Counted from the stretch's first letter, positions 11,837 through 27,000 are shown. The stretch is 64,000 nt of DNA from Sthenelais limicola (GCA_942159475.1 OW804099.1:14700999-14764998); one strand, 5' to 3'. Numbers and translations: made by a program. The notes: generated by a model not told the origin, from the letters alone.

Positions 11837-11882
11837 TCAGGACAAATGACCAACTATGGACATCAATAGGACTGGCCAAAAC
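11837..11882 (-). CDS. Possible terminal exon of the CCP-NACHT-LRR gene
   Basis: On the minus strand a fair acceptor (atatttcag at 11883-11891) precedes 14 codons and a TGA in the phase (2) required after the last clear LRR exon. The short hydrophobic tail would end the protein. This is only one possibility. The true last exon may lie elsewhere or beyond the LINEs. Confidence 0.25.
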
Positions 11883-11971
11883 CTGAAATATGATTGGGTG
11901 CGGGGAGGGGAATTCATATGTTTAAACCTGATTTTGTCTCTTCCCTGTATGTGCATTAAGTGGTAACTTAC

Positions 11972-12049
11972 CAGAGAGCTTCAAGCTGTTGGTTGGGCTT
12001 CAGGTGCTTCATCAGGTCCCTATTATTACCAAGCTTTTCCCCACGAATG
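11972..12049 (-). CDS. LRR exon 8 (last clear LRR)
   Basis: The exon is 78 bp, shorter than the canonical 84, with acceptor tatcttgcag and donor gtaagt, phase 2-2. It joins the previous exon to give L-D-I-R-G-E-K-L-G and then LMKHLKPNQQLEAL, an NLR-type repeat with Leu at the scaffold positions. A further exon is needed to close the frame. Confidence 0.75.
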
Positions 12050-15000
12050 CTGCAAGATATGACATAGAGGAAACACAATTTATTATCATCCAATATCAAA
12101 TAAATAATTAAGTCATCAAGACCCTCATCTAGCAAGAGTAACCTGTAATATGTTTTTTCGCTGCCAGACATTTCTACTCTCCTTTCCTCCTTTATATGTA
12201 AGTTTCTATGGCAGTGTAGCAGTTACAAAAACCAAGTGTTGTGGAACGAGCTTGGGTCATTTATGGGCGAGATTTTCAGAAAATGTACAACTGGCCTTCA
12301 CCAATCTTCTCAAATAACCCACATTTCGGACGACTAAAATACAGTTCAATCTAACCAAACAAATTGCTAGAATCAATGCAATGCAAAATATACTCGAATT
12401 TACCTAGTATTGAACAAGTTACAGCTTTATTTAGTAGAATTTACTCAATGTGCACAGCTGCCAATTGTACATTTTCTGTAAATCTGACCCTTATATGAGC
12501 ATACAAACAGTGGATTTACAGCTAGAATAACTGTGAGAAACAGACTAATGACCAACAAGGCGGTGGGACATATTTCGCTTAATTTTGATTTTATAAGACA
12601 ATCGTTAGTTGAAGTTGAATTCACTGTATTTTGTCAACAAACGTATCAGAGGTCAGGGGGGGGGGGGGGAGGGTAGAAGTGGGGTAGGACGTGTGGGCAG
12701 GGGAAGATGACAGCCAGGGGGAATGGGTGTCTCTCAATTTTTTCTTACCCTCTACTGATGACACTAGCCGAACATTGTATTTGAACATTGTAGTATTAAC
12801 TGTTAACTATGTGCTTCATAAATATTAAATCCTTGTCCTACAACTTAGATGTAGAAGCTGACCATGTACGATACATCATTAATTTGTGTTAAACCATCTA
12901 GTATAAGATGGTATAGGTTAAATTTGGGGCACTTTTCATCCAGTACAGGATACTTGTTAACTCATAAACCATATTCAGCCATATCAGGGGTTGAAGAATT
13001 ATTTATTGAACCATTTATTTGTCTAATTTGGTCTCCATCCAGTACCTGATGGCAAGATTATTTTAAGTGGATATATCTTATACGGTGAGGTATCTAGTAA
13101 TGCTGAGGATATTACTTTTCAATCATCCATATTGTTATCTATTCTAGCATGCATCTTCTTCTGGTTAGAGGTTAGATGTAGGTTTCAAGCAAATTAGGTT
13201 TGTATACCATATTCAGTATTTGTATACCATTTTCTGCCAAATGTACTAAGATATATTCGGTACTTATCATTTTTCAGCCTAATTTAGCCGAGTTTCCATA
13301 ATGTGTAGAGCGGCCAATTGTACATTTTCTGAAAACCTGACCCATAACATAACCGCCCAAGAGATAAGTAAGCTAGGCATGGTGTGGAATAACACTTACA
13401 TCAAAACCTACATATCGGATATGGCAAATATAGAATACTCTTCAATAATAAAATAGAAGATGAACTTACTCCAGAGTTTTCAACACCCGGTTGTTCTGTA
13501 TCCCCTGCACCAGAGTCACTGCTGAGTCAGCATCTATCCCACAGTCAGCCAACCTGTAGGGAAGTAAAATAGGGCTGTGTCAGACATATTGTGCGATCAA
13601 TGTATATCTATATCTATTAATATACATATGTTTCAGGAGACCTGTTCCATACCTTAACCCAGATTATGTGCTGAGTATTTATATATAATATATAATATTT
13701 TTTAAGACTAGACAAACGATATTATGTTGTGTACATTATATGAACATACAACTTTCCTGGTTGTTTAAAAGGCATTTTGTAATGTAGACCATTTTATGCA
13801 GCCCTATTCCTAGAGTTATATATTATGTGGGAATCACTTGTTAAGGATAAATCTGTTTCATTAGGAAACAATACACAACCAAACAATGTCTAGATCGTTT
13901 TAAATCAAAACTTCCATATGCCCCAGCAATACCTGTCTATCATTGTACAACAGTAATCAATGGCAAGAGCAAGAAATAAGGAAACTCCTCCTCAAGATGT
14001 CAATAGTAAATCATGAAGGTCTAAATGCTCTAGTCCACATGGAAGTCTCATGGAATTTAGTGGAAAAGGGTATTCTGCGGCACTGTTCTCTAATAGAGCT
14101 TTCCTTAAAATCAATACGGGTCAGACCTCTTTAGTAGGATGTACAATTTACCAAATGTTCCATATGAGACGTTCTCGTTATTACAATGGGAATGTCTGGT
14201 ATATACTGGATGGTCAATTGTACATTCCTAATACATCTGCCCAATCTGACCATCATAAAAGTGCAGCTTCTGATGGATAACTGCTATTAGAGGTTTTACA
14301 GTAGTACACTGAGGAGTTGCTGGTGCTGACATTGAGGTTTTTAACCCTTTATTCTCTGCCTAAGGTGGTTAGAGCCCCAGAACTGTGCAATGGAATGCAT
14401 CTTTTAACTTTTTAATTTATCACCTGAGATGTTGAAGATTACAGCTGCCTTTGATTTTGCTGGTAACACGCCTCAATCTGAAAGGAGAATTCAAAGCACT
14501 AGGTATTTGTTGTCTGATATGACATTTAAATTGTTACTGTTGATGACATAATACTGTATTTCCTTGAAATATGGCCGGGCCCTAATTAACCACTGAGTAT
14601 GCTTTTTCGGTGGAAATGCAATAAGTTCTATATTTTAATCAGCACAGGGTATTGAATTACTGCCGGTTATAGATTTATTGAGTTAATAAGCGCCAGGAGG
14701 CGGTAATTCAAGGTAATACGGTAATAAAAACTGTGGCTCTTTCTATTCCCTCTGTATATTCCTCCCTGGTACAATATCCAAGTCCCAAATTTTAACCTCT
14801 TTTTATGTCTAACTTATTATAGTCTCTCACAAGGGTCAAGAAAGCTTAGGTGAAAAGGTCTGTTTAGCACAAGAGGGCACTGAGGGTGATATGTGATATC
14901 ATCCTGAAATGTTCAGAATATCTGTCCCCACTTGTGTATTATGAATATTATTCAATATTTAGACACCCTGAATTGTGTGTTAAACTGTGGCACTAAATCT

Positions 15001-18000
15001 TAAATTGCATAAGTACCACTGAGGCCGTTGCATTTAAATAATAGCAATAAGTTGATTTTATCATAATATTTTGGGGTTTAGTGACTCTTCAACTTATATT
15101 TATTTCTTACCTTTGTCCCCGCAAATTGACAGCAACACGTTTGATACTTTCATTACCAAATCTGTTACCATTCAATCTGGAAGAAAAACTCAAATTAATA
15201 GTTATTGTCGCCCTATATTCAGATTCAAATTGTTACTATTATGGATCAGAATAATATTGTACTTTATTATATATTATAGGATATGGTCGATAGGAGCAAA
15301 TCATTCATGAAAGTGTTGGCCTTTTGTTTGCATGTACTCAATATCAAAGAATATGATCCTCATGCTTCAAACAAACAAAAGTTTATTAAAATCTAGTTGA
15401 TGACATGCTGCATGAGCACCAACACTAGGCCTACCTCAGACTAGTAAGTGTTGGTATCATGAAGGCTTGTGTCAGGTGTACCATTGCATCATCATCCAGC
15501 CCACAGTGAGACAAACTGAATGATATAAAATTGTTCATTATCAGTCTGATATTACTATCTTTAACTTCATTGTATTTAATTAAAGTCATATAGATGTATT
15601 TCATATCATTTAGTTCCATTAGTTGACAGTCTATCTTATACTGCTACTTAATGGTCTGTGTTGAACTAAGATACAAAGACCTGCTCAGACTTACTCCAGG
15701 AGTTCCAGTTTCTGGTGTTGGACCAAGACGTCCACCACTTCTCCTATCTGGGCTGCACTCAGCTGGCTTCTCTCCAAACTGAGCATATATAAAAAAGTTG
15801 GATTTTAAACTTTTTTTTATTAATTTTTCATACGTTAGATAATCATCCTAAGATTGTGTAAAGAATATCAATGTTTCTTTCATGTAGGTTCATAGATTAT
15901 ATTGAGATCCTTCTTCCATATATACACAAGAATTAAAGTCACTAAATCACTGATCAATGAGTTAATGTCAATTCTAAGGCAGCATTGTTATAGATCCATG
16001 AGTTGTACAAGTAAATAATTATTATAAGATTGTGTAAATTATATCAATGTTTCTTTTATGCAGGTTCATAAATTATATTAAGATCCTTCTTCCATATATA
16101 GACGACTCAATCGCACCACCTGCCCCCGTTAAAGCTACCATGCAACTGAAGAACGTCACATTCTTCAGACGTGGGTTACCAAGACCTCTTTCGTACCCTT
16201 GGTGATGTCAAGTGACATCAACAAGGGGTGCTCTGGTTACCTGGATATCGCATCCAAGACATATCAACACATTGTCTGTCTATTTAAAAACACAACAATG
16301 TCAATAAGGAGTTTACTTTCCAATTAATCCATTAATTCCCTGAAAGAGATAGTAATGTTTGGATGGAAACTTAGTAAAATCCTTCATCCCAGTAAATAGT
16401 TTACTGGGATGACTGGCTAGCCCCCAGCGAATTTGTATTTTTCTCTCATCCAACGGTCCCTATTTCTCCATTTTGCCCCTCGACCTTGCTATCAAATGTA
16501 TGTAAAAAAAAAGAAAAGATCCTTCTTCCATATACACAAGAATAAAAGTCATTAAATCACTGAGTTAATGGTCAATTCTAAGGCAGCAAAGTTATAGATC
16601 CATGAGTTGTACAAGATTTCATTCATGACTGACTTGTAGTTAAGGACTCACAGGCACCAACTGAGAATGTCAGAACCAGTAATTTATTCTAACATATATA
16701 CCCAAGTGTTTTAAAGTACATACTTGATATGCGCAATAGACGGAAGATTTTCAAGTGCTTTAGACAAGTAGGTTCCATTGGTCCCATTCAATCCTGTGTC
16801 ATGCATTCTGAAAATGAATATTGCCATGGGCGCCTGTTTAATCTTGAAGGATTGGTCCAAATGCTTGATGGTGAAATGAACAATTATTATAAACTTGATA
16901 TCATATATATGATATGTATTTGCTATGGGTTTTGAGACATCAGGTCCTTTCTATCCATAGTTCCTTGAAATAGGCCTTCAGTACTTGCCTGAGACAAATA
17001 TTCTAAAATCTAACCTGAGAACTCTGAGAACTCCTTCCATTTTTGACAGACCAGACAATAGAAGTCTTGTCCCTTCATCTGTTAATGCGGTTTTGCTGAA
17101 ACTAAATAATGATGCAAACATAACCACACTTCCTGAAGAACAACAATACAATAACCATGACCTGGCCGGTATTTCCATCTGTTTGATGCATTCCCTGTCG
17201 TTGCTTTTTCTTTGTGAAAAGGAATTTACTCCACGGTGAAGTGTGTATCACATAACATTTGTATGTAGAGGCGTGTGGTACATACCGTGTGGTACATTGT
17301 TTTGTACCACACGCAAAATAAAATCATTTGATTGGTTCCCTTCCACGCGGGAAAATGCGTTGTCAATGACTCTTTCTAGCGTTACTAACGTTGCAACGTT
17401 ACGATGTACACTATTGCATTGTCGCCGTCATCAGTGAGAGAAGAATGGCCGTAACTTTGTAAGTAAATAAAAGACTTTGTGTTCTAATTTATAATTGATC
17501 TAATGGCACCGTGGAGTAAAAATAGCACCACATCTCGTAGGTGTTCTGGCGTAAAGGATCGCATAGACCCTTGACGATTCTGTTCAATATAACACACTCG
17601 CCTATCGGCTCGTGTGCCATGTGAAAAGAATCATCTCGGGTCCATGCGATCCTTCACGCCAGAACACCTACTCGTGCGGTACTATCATAGTATATAATCT
17701 TTCCAGTGATCACTCACCCACTCAACTAGACAATAAAGTTTGAAAAATCCCTGAGGAATTGATTTCAAGTAGCACACATATAAATTTGCAATATCAAAAT
17801 TATTTTAAACAAAGCATATATGTTTACTATTGATACACCAGTAGATGCACATATTATCATGACAAAGATCATAATCAATTGGAACATTAGAAGATTTGAA
17901 TTAAATTGAGTTCATATGGTTCTCGCATAACTTAGAGAAAAATATTTGATTACAATTCAATCAAGGTTATTTTACAGTGTATAATGCAAACTGTTAGCTA

Positions 18001-21000
18001 GACTGAATGTGACATAGATAAATAGTCAATGATTAAAGAAAAACAATCGAACCAACCAATAATGATAATAAAATATAAAATGCATTTCTGGCCTAATTAT
18101 TTAGCCACAGTTAAAAAGCACCACTTCACACCTGAAGAAGGGCGTCCATAGCCCGAAAGCTTGTGTAATAAATAAAATCATAATCAACAACTTTTAATGA
18201 TATCTACATCGATTCATCATTTCCACCCTGGCCCTAACCGATATACAGCGATACTTTCCCCTTCTACCATAATTGTTGTTGTTGTTGTTACTTTTATTAT
18301 GACGAATGGACAATGTCAGTGGGTCAATCTCCCTGAGTTGGGAGGATCTCAAGCCCTACTGGACACGGTAGTTACAAGTTTATTGGGGTAACAATCAACC
18401 ATTAGGTCAACCATCTAATGGCCGCCCCTATAAATGTTGGTTTGTGAAAAACAATTAATTAAAAAATGATAAAAAGTAGTCCATACAGGATTAATTAAAA
18501 AGTAATCCATACAGGATTATTAATTACAGCGTGGAAACATTATAGAGTTATGAAAATATACTTACTCAAGACCATTTACTGCAGGGCATTTGTCCATGTT
18601 CTCTGCCAGTACTGAGACTGATGTATCATCCAGTACCACGCCTTCCAATCTGTGGGTGTTGAAGAACATTCAATATGAATACCTGGCCCTATTTTTCATG
18701 GGATAATCCAACATACAATTGTATTCTCATCCTAGTTAACTCAACGTGAGAAATGTCACAGATGATACACACCCATAATGCTGAATACTTACTTTAGGAG
18801 ACAAGGCTTAGTGAGCTGTTTGAGCATGTAGATAACAGCGTTGACATCTATAGCAGTGAGGAGTGTATCAGTGAGCACCAGTTCCTGGGACTCATCAAAC
18901 AGAACATGAGAGACTCTCTCAGCCAGGTCTTCCCTTTGTGTCTCATACACCATCTGGATGGCCTGTAGCTTGGTCTTGGTGTCTACCCCATTAGGCATCT
19001 AGAACATCATACATCCATTTTAACATGAATAATGTATAATATTTATAAAGAAAAACTGTCCTATTTATGTGGCAGTATCCAACAATTTTCTGATTGTTGA
19101 GAGGTTTGGAATTGTCTAATTATCAAATACAACTTTCTGTAGACTGTATAATGTCAATTCTCATGAAACGGGCCCACAGGCATTCCCAACCATCCTTGAG
19201 TGATATATTTATAGGAGTTGATAGTATTCAAATAAAAGTTATATTAACAGATGCAGCGCATATAGCGCTCTCAGGGGACGTATGCTTTTGTGCAACTAAA
19301 ATAAGTAATAAATAAGTTATGGGCAATAAACATGCTAAAATCGCAATCAGAAAATATACAAAATCGTGGTCAGCAGGTCATACAATACTCCAAATAATTA
19401 CATTTTCTGTTTGTTATTATACCCCATTGTGTTCGCTATGTACCCCTTCCTAAATATATGTTCATGAAATACTTTGCATTTCTCCTATTTCCATTTTTTA
19501 TTTTTGTGAATTTTGTGCATTGCGTTCTAACACCCTTTTTATGACCTCATCTAGGAATGAAAAATAAATATTTAGTTATTCTTCCATAAAAGTTTGACTT
19601 TTAATTAAAATGTTAAAAAAGAAACTACAGACAACAGTATTCATATCCGACCTGAATGAATGGAAAACAATCCCAGTTGGGGAATTCCTAACGTTGGGTT
19701 CCAATGCCCTTCTATTGCAATACTGTATCAAAGAGCTTTATAATTTATATAAAGCTCTTTGACTATATGTACAAATACATAGATTAGTCAATGCAAATTT
19801 AACACTTTAAGCATCTGTATATATGTTTATGCTGTTTTGTCCCCAAACTGTCAGGATAAAAATGTGTCATAGTAAATATCCAACATATCCAACATTTTTC
19901 TTTTTCAAATATCATTTTCCTTTTCTAAGATATTCCAACACATAATCAACATGACTTGTGGATATCCTAATATCCGAAGAGATATACACATAGCCATCTT
20001 TCTTATGTCAGTTGCTCATTTTCATATACTACTATGTGTCGGAATAGTGGCTAGTAGACTGGCACTGGGTCCCTTAGGCTATTCTCATAGATCAGAAATC
20101 CGACCAAAGTAAAGTTGGTTATTATATGATACATTTCATTTCTGTAAAAGAATAATTAGTTTAATAATTGTTTTGTAGGTAATGCGTTGCATTTATTTGT
20201 ATATAATTATTGATATTATTTGAATTATAGAAATAATCAAGGTTCGCAAGTCTATCCATGATGCTTAGGAAAGGAGCAAAAAAGGATGAAATCCTCACTG
20301 TCATATATTAAATGCGTCATAGCAGCAGATGACACAGGTCATAGGTAATAGGGGAGTGGTAATAGTAAAAAAACTCCTTGTAATGGGAGTAAAGATGCGT
20401 TCCAATACCAATTCTAATGCCCCAGAAAAGCATGAAACATATATCTTATTAAAATATGGACAAAACATCATTTTTAAATTGTTTTTCTCGGCTGAATACT
20501 TAGTTTAACAGGCGTTCTCAATGTTACAATATTAAAGAGAAATTTTAGAATTTTATTCATCTCCCTTTCTATGGGCGTTGGAATGCAATGGAAGACAATT
20601 TATGATTTTCTTAAGTTTGCTGCCACAGGCAGAGATTTTAATATTAGTTTTCCCAGTTTTCAATGTAGATATCGTTAAGCATGTTTACAATCTATCATGT
20701 GAATGATTAATGGTTCCAATGAATTTAAAATTTGACCCGTAAATAGCCCCAATTGACCCCATTTCGTGAGAACTGACCATATATATATATTTGATATGGT
20801 ATGAGTATTATACAAAACAATAACTAATAGGGGTCCTCCACTAGGGAAAACCTTGTCAAAGACAAGTCTTATGTCTCTCAGACAAGGTGTATTTCCATGT
20901 CTTAACGTGTCTCTGACAGAAAATCTCCTAGTGGAGGAGCGCACTAAGACACTGTCACTGACAATTTTCACTTGTCTTTGCAACGTCAAAAATATCTAAT

Positions 21001-24000
21001 CATTTTGATTTTCTAAAAGACTTGTCTCTTGTCTCAGAGACTAAAGACATGGTGTCTTGTAGTGGAGTAGCTTCAAATAGTTGTCAAGAGACAACTTTTC
21101 ACGTTTGACCTAGTGCTCTACATTCCCTCAGCCAATCACATGCCTTGTTACAATGCACGTGCAAGCCTCATGACACATTTAAGTGTTACTGGGTCAGTTT
21201 TTTCAAGTGTGCTGTTTTGCCAATGGGGGTGTGGGAGAGAATTTTCGAAAGTATTTCATATGGTTCTTGAACACTGTGGCTCTGAAATATAGGTTTTATG
21301 CTTTCAGGAAAACTTGATTCCAACAAAATCGGACCAATGATTCTGTCTTTTTGTGTGCCTTTTGAGTATCTTTGCTCACTTACTGTGACGTAATATTCTT
21401 TACAAATAGATAGTCAAACCTCTGGTCAGAACCAGGCCCTCTTTTGCCGGCCTACATTGATTCTCTAGCTCAATTTTGTATTTAATTTTGCTAGCCGAAT
21501 TAGGAGATGATTTACCTCAACCTTACACTAAATTATTTAATGAATCGGGATTAATATGGCGGAAATAAGGCAAAAAATAGGCAAAAATGAAGGTATATGA
21601 GGCATAGGTGTAGGAATGGAAATAGTTGCCTCGGCCTTCCCAAACTTCACCTGCATTATACTGATATGCCCAGCTATAGGTACGCCAAAGATTGTAGAGA
21701 TTCAACAATTTTTTTTTTTTTTTTTTTAAATGGCCTTCTGAAATCAAATGCTCCCCGTTTGGGAGAATTACTCCTATTATATATATGTTACTTGAATATT
21801 TCAAAGTCAAATTTAAATTTAAAAAAGTCAAATGCATTGTTGATCACGTTTCCATAGAAACGCTAAGACAAATTGTCTCAGACATCTGACCATAGTGGAA
21901 GACCAAGTCACTGACACAAAACCTGTGTTTGGGACAATGCCTCTCTTGTCAGTGACATTGTCTCAGACAGGTTTTGCTAGTGGAGGAGTGGGCGATTCCA
22001 TGCCTAAGACAAAGTTGGCGGGGTGCGGTGCGCAGTTAAGACAATGTTGTAAGGACCTCTTCCACTTAAAATATTTGTCTCAAGCTTTAGAGTTGTGTCA
22101 CAGACGGACGGGAATTTTTTCTTAACACAATGTCAGTGACAAAAAATTTCCTAGTGGAGGAGCCCTATAAGTGTCTGTTTTAGAATGTATAGTCCATTTG
22201 CTTATGTCAAAAAAATGGCTCCTGTGTGAAATTCATGTTAGTTTTTGCAGACAAACATTGTTTTGAAGCATTTAATGAGCAGAATTCAAAAATCGATGTC
22301 TGCAATTTTTTTGATTATTTTATCATACCAAAATTCAAGATGGCGTCCAAGATGGCTACTTGGACAATAAATGCACATAACTCTGGTTCTAATTAACATA
22401 AATGAATGATTTTGAGGTCCATTTCTATGTTTTCCATGTCAGGGAATCCAATGAAATAAAAATAAAGTTCAAGGCACATGATGCCTTTCTGCTAGGGGGC
22501 GCTATAAGTAATTTTTCACACATTTTCCTAAGAAATGGTAAGAAATACTTAAAATATCATTTAATTCTTATAAACAAATAATTTATTCATTTTATTAAGG
22601 CAAAATATTCAATATCTTGTTAGTTGTAACAATGGCAGTTCATTATTTATGACTTTTTCACTATTAGAATAATTGATAATTCCTGGGAATTCAGCCACAA
22701 ATTTGGGTCCTTCCACATAGTAATTCAATCTTTAGTCCAGGCAATCTATACCAGAAAGGGCTAAACCTGGAACAAATTGCAACAGGTTTCTCAATGGTTT
22801 TGGATAGTATGAGTGCCCCTTATCAACATACTAAAAGTCTAGAGAAATCTAGGTGGGAAACCATGCCCAAAATCTCAAAAAACAAAATGGCCACCTCTAA
22901 AACTTTGAAATGCAATAATGAAACAATAGTAACGTCCATATAAATAATATTTATCAAGTTAGTGTACTGCTACAGAGAAGACATGGGAAAATATGTCTAG
23001 CAAATGCATCCTATGAAGTGAAAAAAAATCTCATTTTGTATGAGAGCACACTAGGAAATGAGTTTCTGTAATCAAAGCTGTTAGACAAGCCTTTTGAATG
23101 GTGTATATAAAAAGAACAGTATAATGTATAACTCTGATACTTCAAGAAATACTTAATATCAATTTCCCTCTTGCATGAGGCACCTTACATGGTCACAGTT
23201 GGTGTAGATTCCAAGTTTAATCTTTTGAAGGAAGTATACAATTTGTAGTAAGAGCAAGAGGGCACTGGGTAGATACATGGGGGAATTAGGGAACTTATAC
23301 AATTGAACCCCCTTCCAAGTTTAAATCTAGTGGTCTTGTCTGTGTAACCCTTGCCTTTAGCATACAGATATACTGCATCATTTTGATGCAAAATTGCGGT
23401 ATGTTGTATGATCTTCTCTAATAGCATTAATTGTTCATCTCTTTGAGGCACAAGATGGGAGGAGGAACAGCCTCAATACCAGTTCCCCCTTCTTACTCAA
23501 TACAAAATACAAAAATACTAGCCTCAATGAACTATATATATGAGCAACAACAAGACCAATGAAGATTTCTGCATAGTTGGGGAAATTACCCCTGGAAGTT
23601 GTTCTCAGCTGGGAGAAAGGAATGATCTCTAGTTCATATACTCTATATGATATATAAATTCTACAACCATTTGATTGAAACACTATACATTCAAATTCTA
23701 CACAATAGAACGAGTGAGTGAGTGAGATTGGTTGCGCCCTTATCAACACATTAAAGAGTGTTTTATCAAGGGCGGGAGAGCTGAGAGGGAGGCAGTTTAT
23801 GATCATACCCAGGAAATAGAGATAGATAAGAAGGGAGAGAGAGACAGAGGAAAGAGACAGAAAGGCACTTTATGGTCATACCCAGGACCACACAATAGAA
23901 CGACTGGAGGATCAACAGAACGACTGGAGGATCAACAGATAGCAGAGGTTTTTTACCCTACCAAGAATAATAATGATGTGGTAACTGAAAGCTTTGAAAA

Positions 24001-27000
24001 CTTTAGCTGCAAGTAATAAATATCATGAATCTGGAATAAATATGTGTGTATGATAGGTTATAAGAGGGTTTCCATGTAGTTACACAAACTTATCCACCAT
24101 GCATTGCCTAACTGTTACCTGAACTGGTCAGTAACTATGCCCATGTCTTGTAATTTGAAATCAAGGGGAATGACCCAATAGCAGCATAACACGTCTCTTG
24201 TCTATACCTGCTTGTGCTGTGATCAACTAATCCATATCAAACCTATTTCAGACTATAGAATCCCTGAATGCAGATATGCTTATATTGCAAATAGCAGTTG
24301 AATTTGGCATGTGGCACTATTCCCATTTGTGAAAACACAGACTTGATAATAACATCTTTCCACAGCTCAAAGAAGGCAAAAGAGCAAAGTATTTGGAGCA
24401 TCAAATGTATGAGGAAAAATCTAGAATACCAGGAGTGCAGAACACTGCTCCTATCCATGCAATAACAGAATGTGATATAACATTAAATACTTTTAGTCTA
24501 CGAGATTCAACTGCTATTTGCAACATAAACGTATCTGTATCTGCTTCTGCCTATGCTCCAAAGACAAGCTGATGTGTTCTCTGATAACAAAGTACCCCTA
24601 CTTGATATGTAGAGAAAGATGGAGAAGGCTATTATTCTACCTCTGTAACTTACTGTAGTACAAAAAAGGCTCCCTGTCCTCACCATGCATGTCCATCCAC
24701 ACTTCCTACCATCTATATCAGGTGCTAAGTACCCCAGCCAAAGAATATGCTACCAAATTCAAACTTGAAAGGGAGATTGGAAATGGAAGTCTACTGACCT
24801 GCCCTTGACCAACTACTACAGATCATTTGCTACAGCTGTACAGCTACTGCAAGTGTTCCTACCAGGTTATTATGGAATGCACTGCTGCATGTGGCCATGA
24901 TGGTGAATGTGCAAAGAGTTCAGGCCCTATTTACCAGGCTGATGAAGTCAGGATGACATACAGTGTATGGCTAATTGTTTTTTCCTGTGGAAGGTTCTTA
25001 TTTCTAGTGTCACAGCAATGCTTATGACAGCTTGTTTAGTGGAAAGATGTTATCAGATATCCTTGGTCATAAATGCTTTGTACAATCTCACTGTATGGGA
25101 CTTTGATTTTTCACTTCACAGGATGCATTTGATGGGCAGTTTTCTTGTCATTTCTTTCATGTATCAGTATACTAACTTGTTAAATATTGGTTATATGGAT
25201 TTTTTCATTGTTTCATTGGATCCCCCATGCCTGAAAACATTAATAAATTGTATTCACACTTGAATATATGTTGATTTTATACTGAGTTATGGCATTTCAA
25301 AGTTTTAGAGGCGGCCATTTTGCTTTTTGAGATTTTGGGCATGTTTCCCCACCCAGATTTTTCTAGACTTTTAGCATGTTAATAAGGGGCACTCATACTA
25401 CCCAAAACCATTGAGAAACCCTCTGTTGCAATTTGTCCTAGGTCAAACAATATTGTTACTGGACTACTGTTGAAAATCATGTTTGTGACTGCATTCCTTG
25501 GAAATATAAGTAATTTATTATTGAAAAAAAATCATAGAAAATCATCTACCAATGTTATATTGACTACCAAGAGATTGAATGAAAGCATAAAATGACTAAA
25601 GATTTTGTGTATAAGAATTGAAAGATATTTGAAGTATTTTTTATTGTTTTTTAGGAAAATATGTGAAAAATGACCTATAACGCCCCCTAGCGGAAAGGCA
25701 TTAAGTTCCTTGGATTTTTTTTTTATTTCATTGGATTCCCTGACATGGAAAACATATAAATGGACACCAAAATCATTCATTTATGTTAATTAGAACCAAC
25801 GTTATGTGCATTTATTGTCTGAGCAGCCATCTTGAATTTCGGTATGATAAAATAATTAAAAAAATTGCAGACATTGATTTTTGAATTCAGCTCATTGAAT
25901 GCTTTAAAAAAATGTTTGTCTGCAAAAATTAACATGAATTTCACACGGGATGACATAACAGCATAGACTAATGAGTGAATCCAGTATTTCAATATCTCAT
26001 ACCAACTTTATCCTTTCAATGAGATCAGGGATGAGGTCATCATGTATTGCTGATTTTCCTGCGTTCCCCGCCATCACAGTCAGAAGGTGTTGTATGTGTT
26101 CACTTCCCTCATCATAACACAGACCATACAGATACTGCTGGGCCAACTGGAAACTTCCAGATGTCCACATCATTGCGGCTGCATTCCTGGTCACCACCTG
26201 AGTCTTGTGTAGCAGTTCCAGCATGGCCAGGAGCTCCTGCACTGACAGGTGCACAAACTCACTCACTTGGTACTGGTCCTCTTCATCATTTCCACCAGAA
26301 CCAACAATTGATGTGATCAGGATCCCACAAAATTCTGCAATTCTTCCTGAAATGCCATTTATGATATATGAATAGATAGGTTTATGTAAATATGGATGTC
26401 ATCTTAAAATGCAGATTTGTTTCATAAGATGTAGAAATAATTGATGAATTCAAAGCTTTCATAGGCTTGAAACATAAAGCAAATGTATGAATATAGCCCC
26501 CTTGGTGATTGGTAGTAAACTTCTATTGTGCATTACAGAGATTAATACAAGAATCAATAGAAAAGCTTTGGAATAGTTATACCAATAACATCTGTGACAC
26601 CAGTTTCCTGTAGATCGGTCTGATCAAACACAAGCCGGACCCTGTTACCCATTGTCTGCCTCTCTACAAGACCTCGGTAAGCAAGCTTTGCAAGCACAGG
26701 AAGGCAGAGATCCGCAGCTTGGCTTTTGAAGATGTTGTCAGATGGACAGCGTGACATGTAGTGCTAAGAGAAATAGGATTGGAATACTTAAATTCAGATA
26801 TGGTGATGTATTTTGTAAGCGAAATAATTTCCAGTTACATCTTGATTCAATGTAAACTTGTAGCATTTGAGTAAAACAATTCTGATATCTATCATTGGTT
26901 AAAATGTTTCCTATTTTAATTATGAATTATCAAAACACAAAAGACCTTTTACCTTAGTGAAAAAAGCATTGATTCTGGTAAATGTCGACAAGTTCTCAAT

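Larger units (their letters stand above)
22190..25970. mobile_element. Long-TIR DNA element (TIRs about 0.7 kb)
   Basis: The segment 22190-22915 returns as an imperfect inverted copy at 25286-25970, including recognisable words such as gtgtgaaattcatgtta, the ctagggggcgctata / cgccccctagcgg core and the ccttatcaacatactaaaag block. The 2.4-kb interior has no clear transposase, only short frames, so the element is probably decayed or non-autonomous. The right end is only about 33 bp from the donor side of the NACHT-associated exon at 26003. Class unknown. Confidence 0.75.

Noticed and set aside
13943..14280. Plus-strand 63- and 76-codon frames in the LRR intron
   Set aside because: No motif, overlapping frames, and partial MITE sequence inside.
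23185..25263. Several 60-120-codon frames in the interior of the long-TIR element
   Set aside because: No conserved motif, no shared strand or phase; consistent with decayed non-coding sequence.
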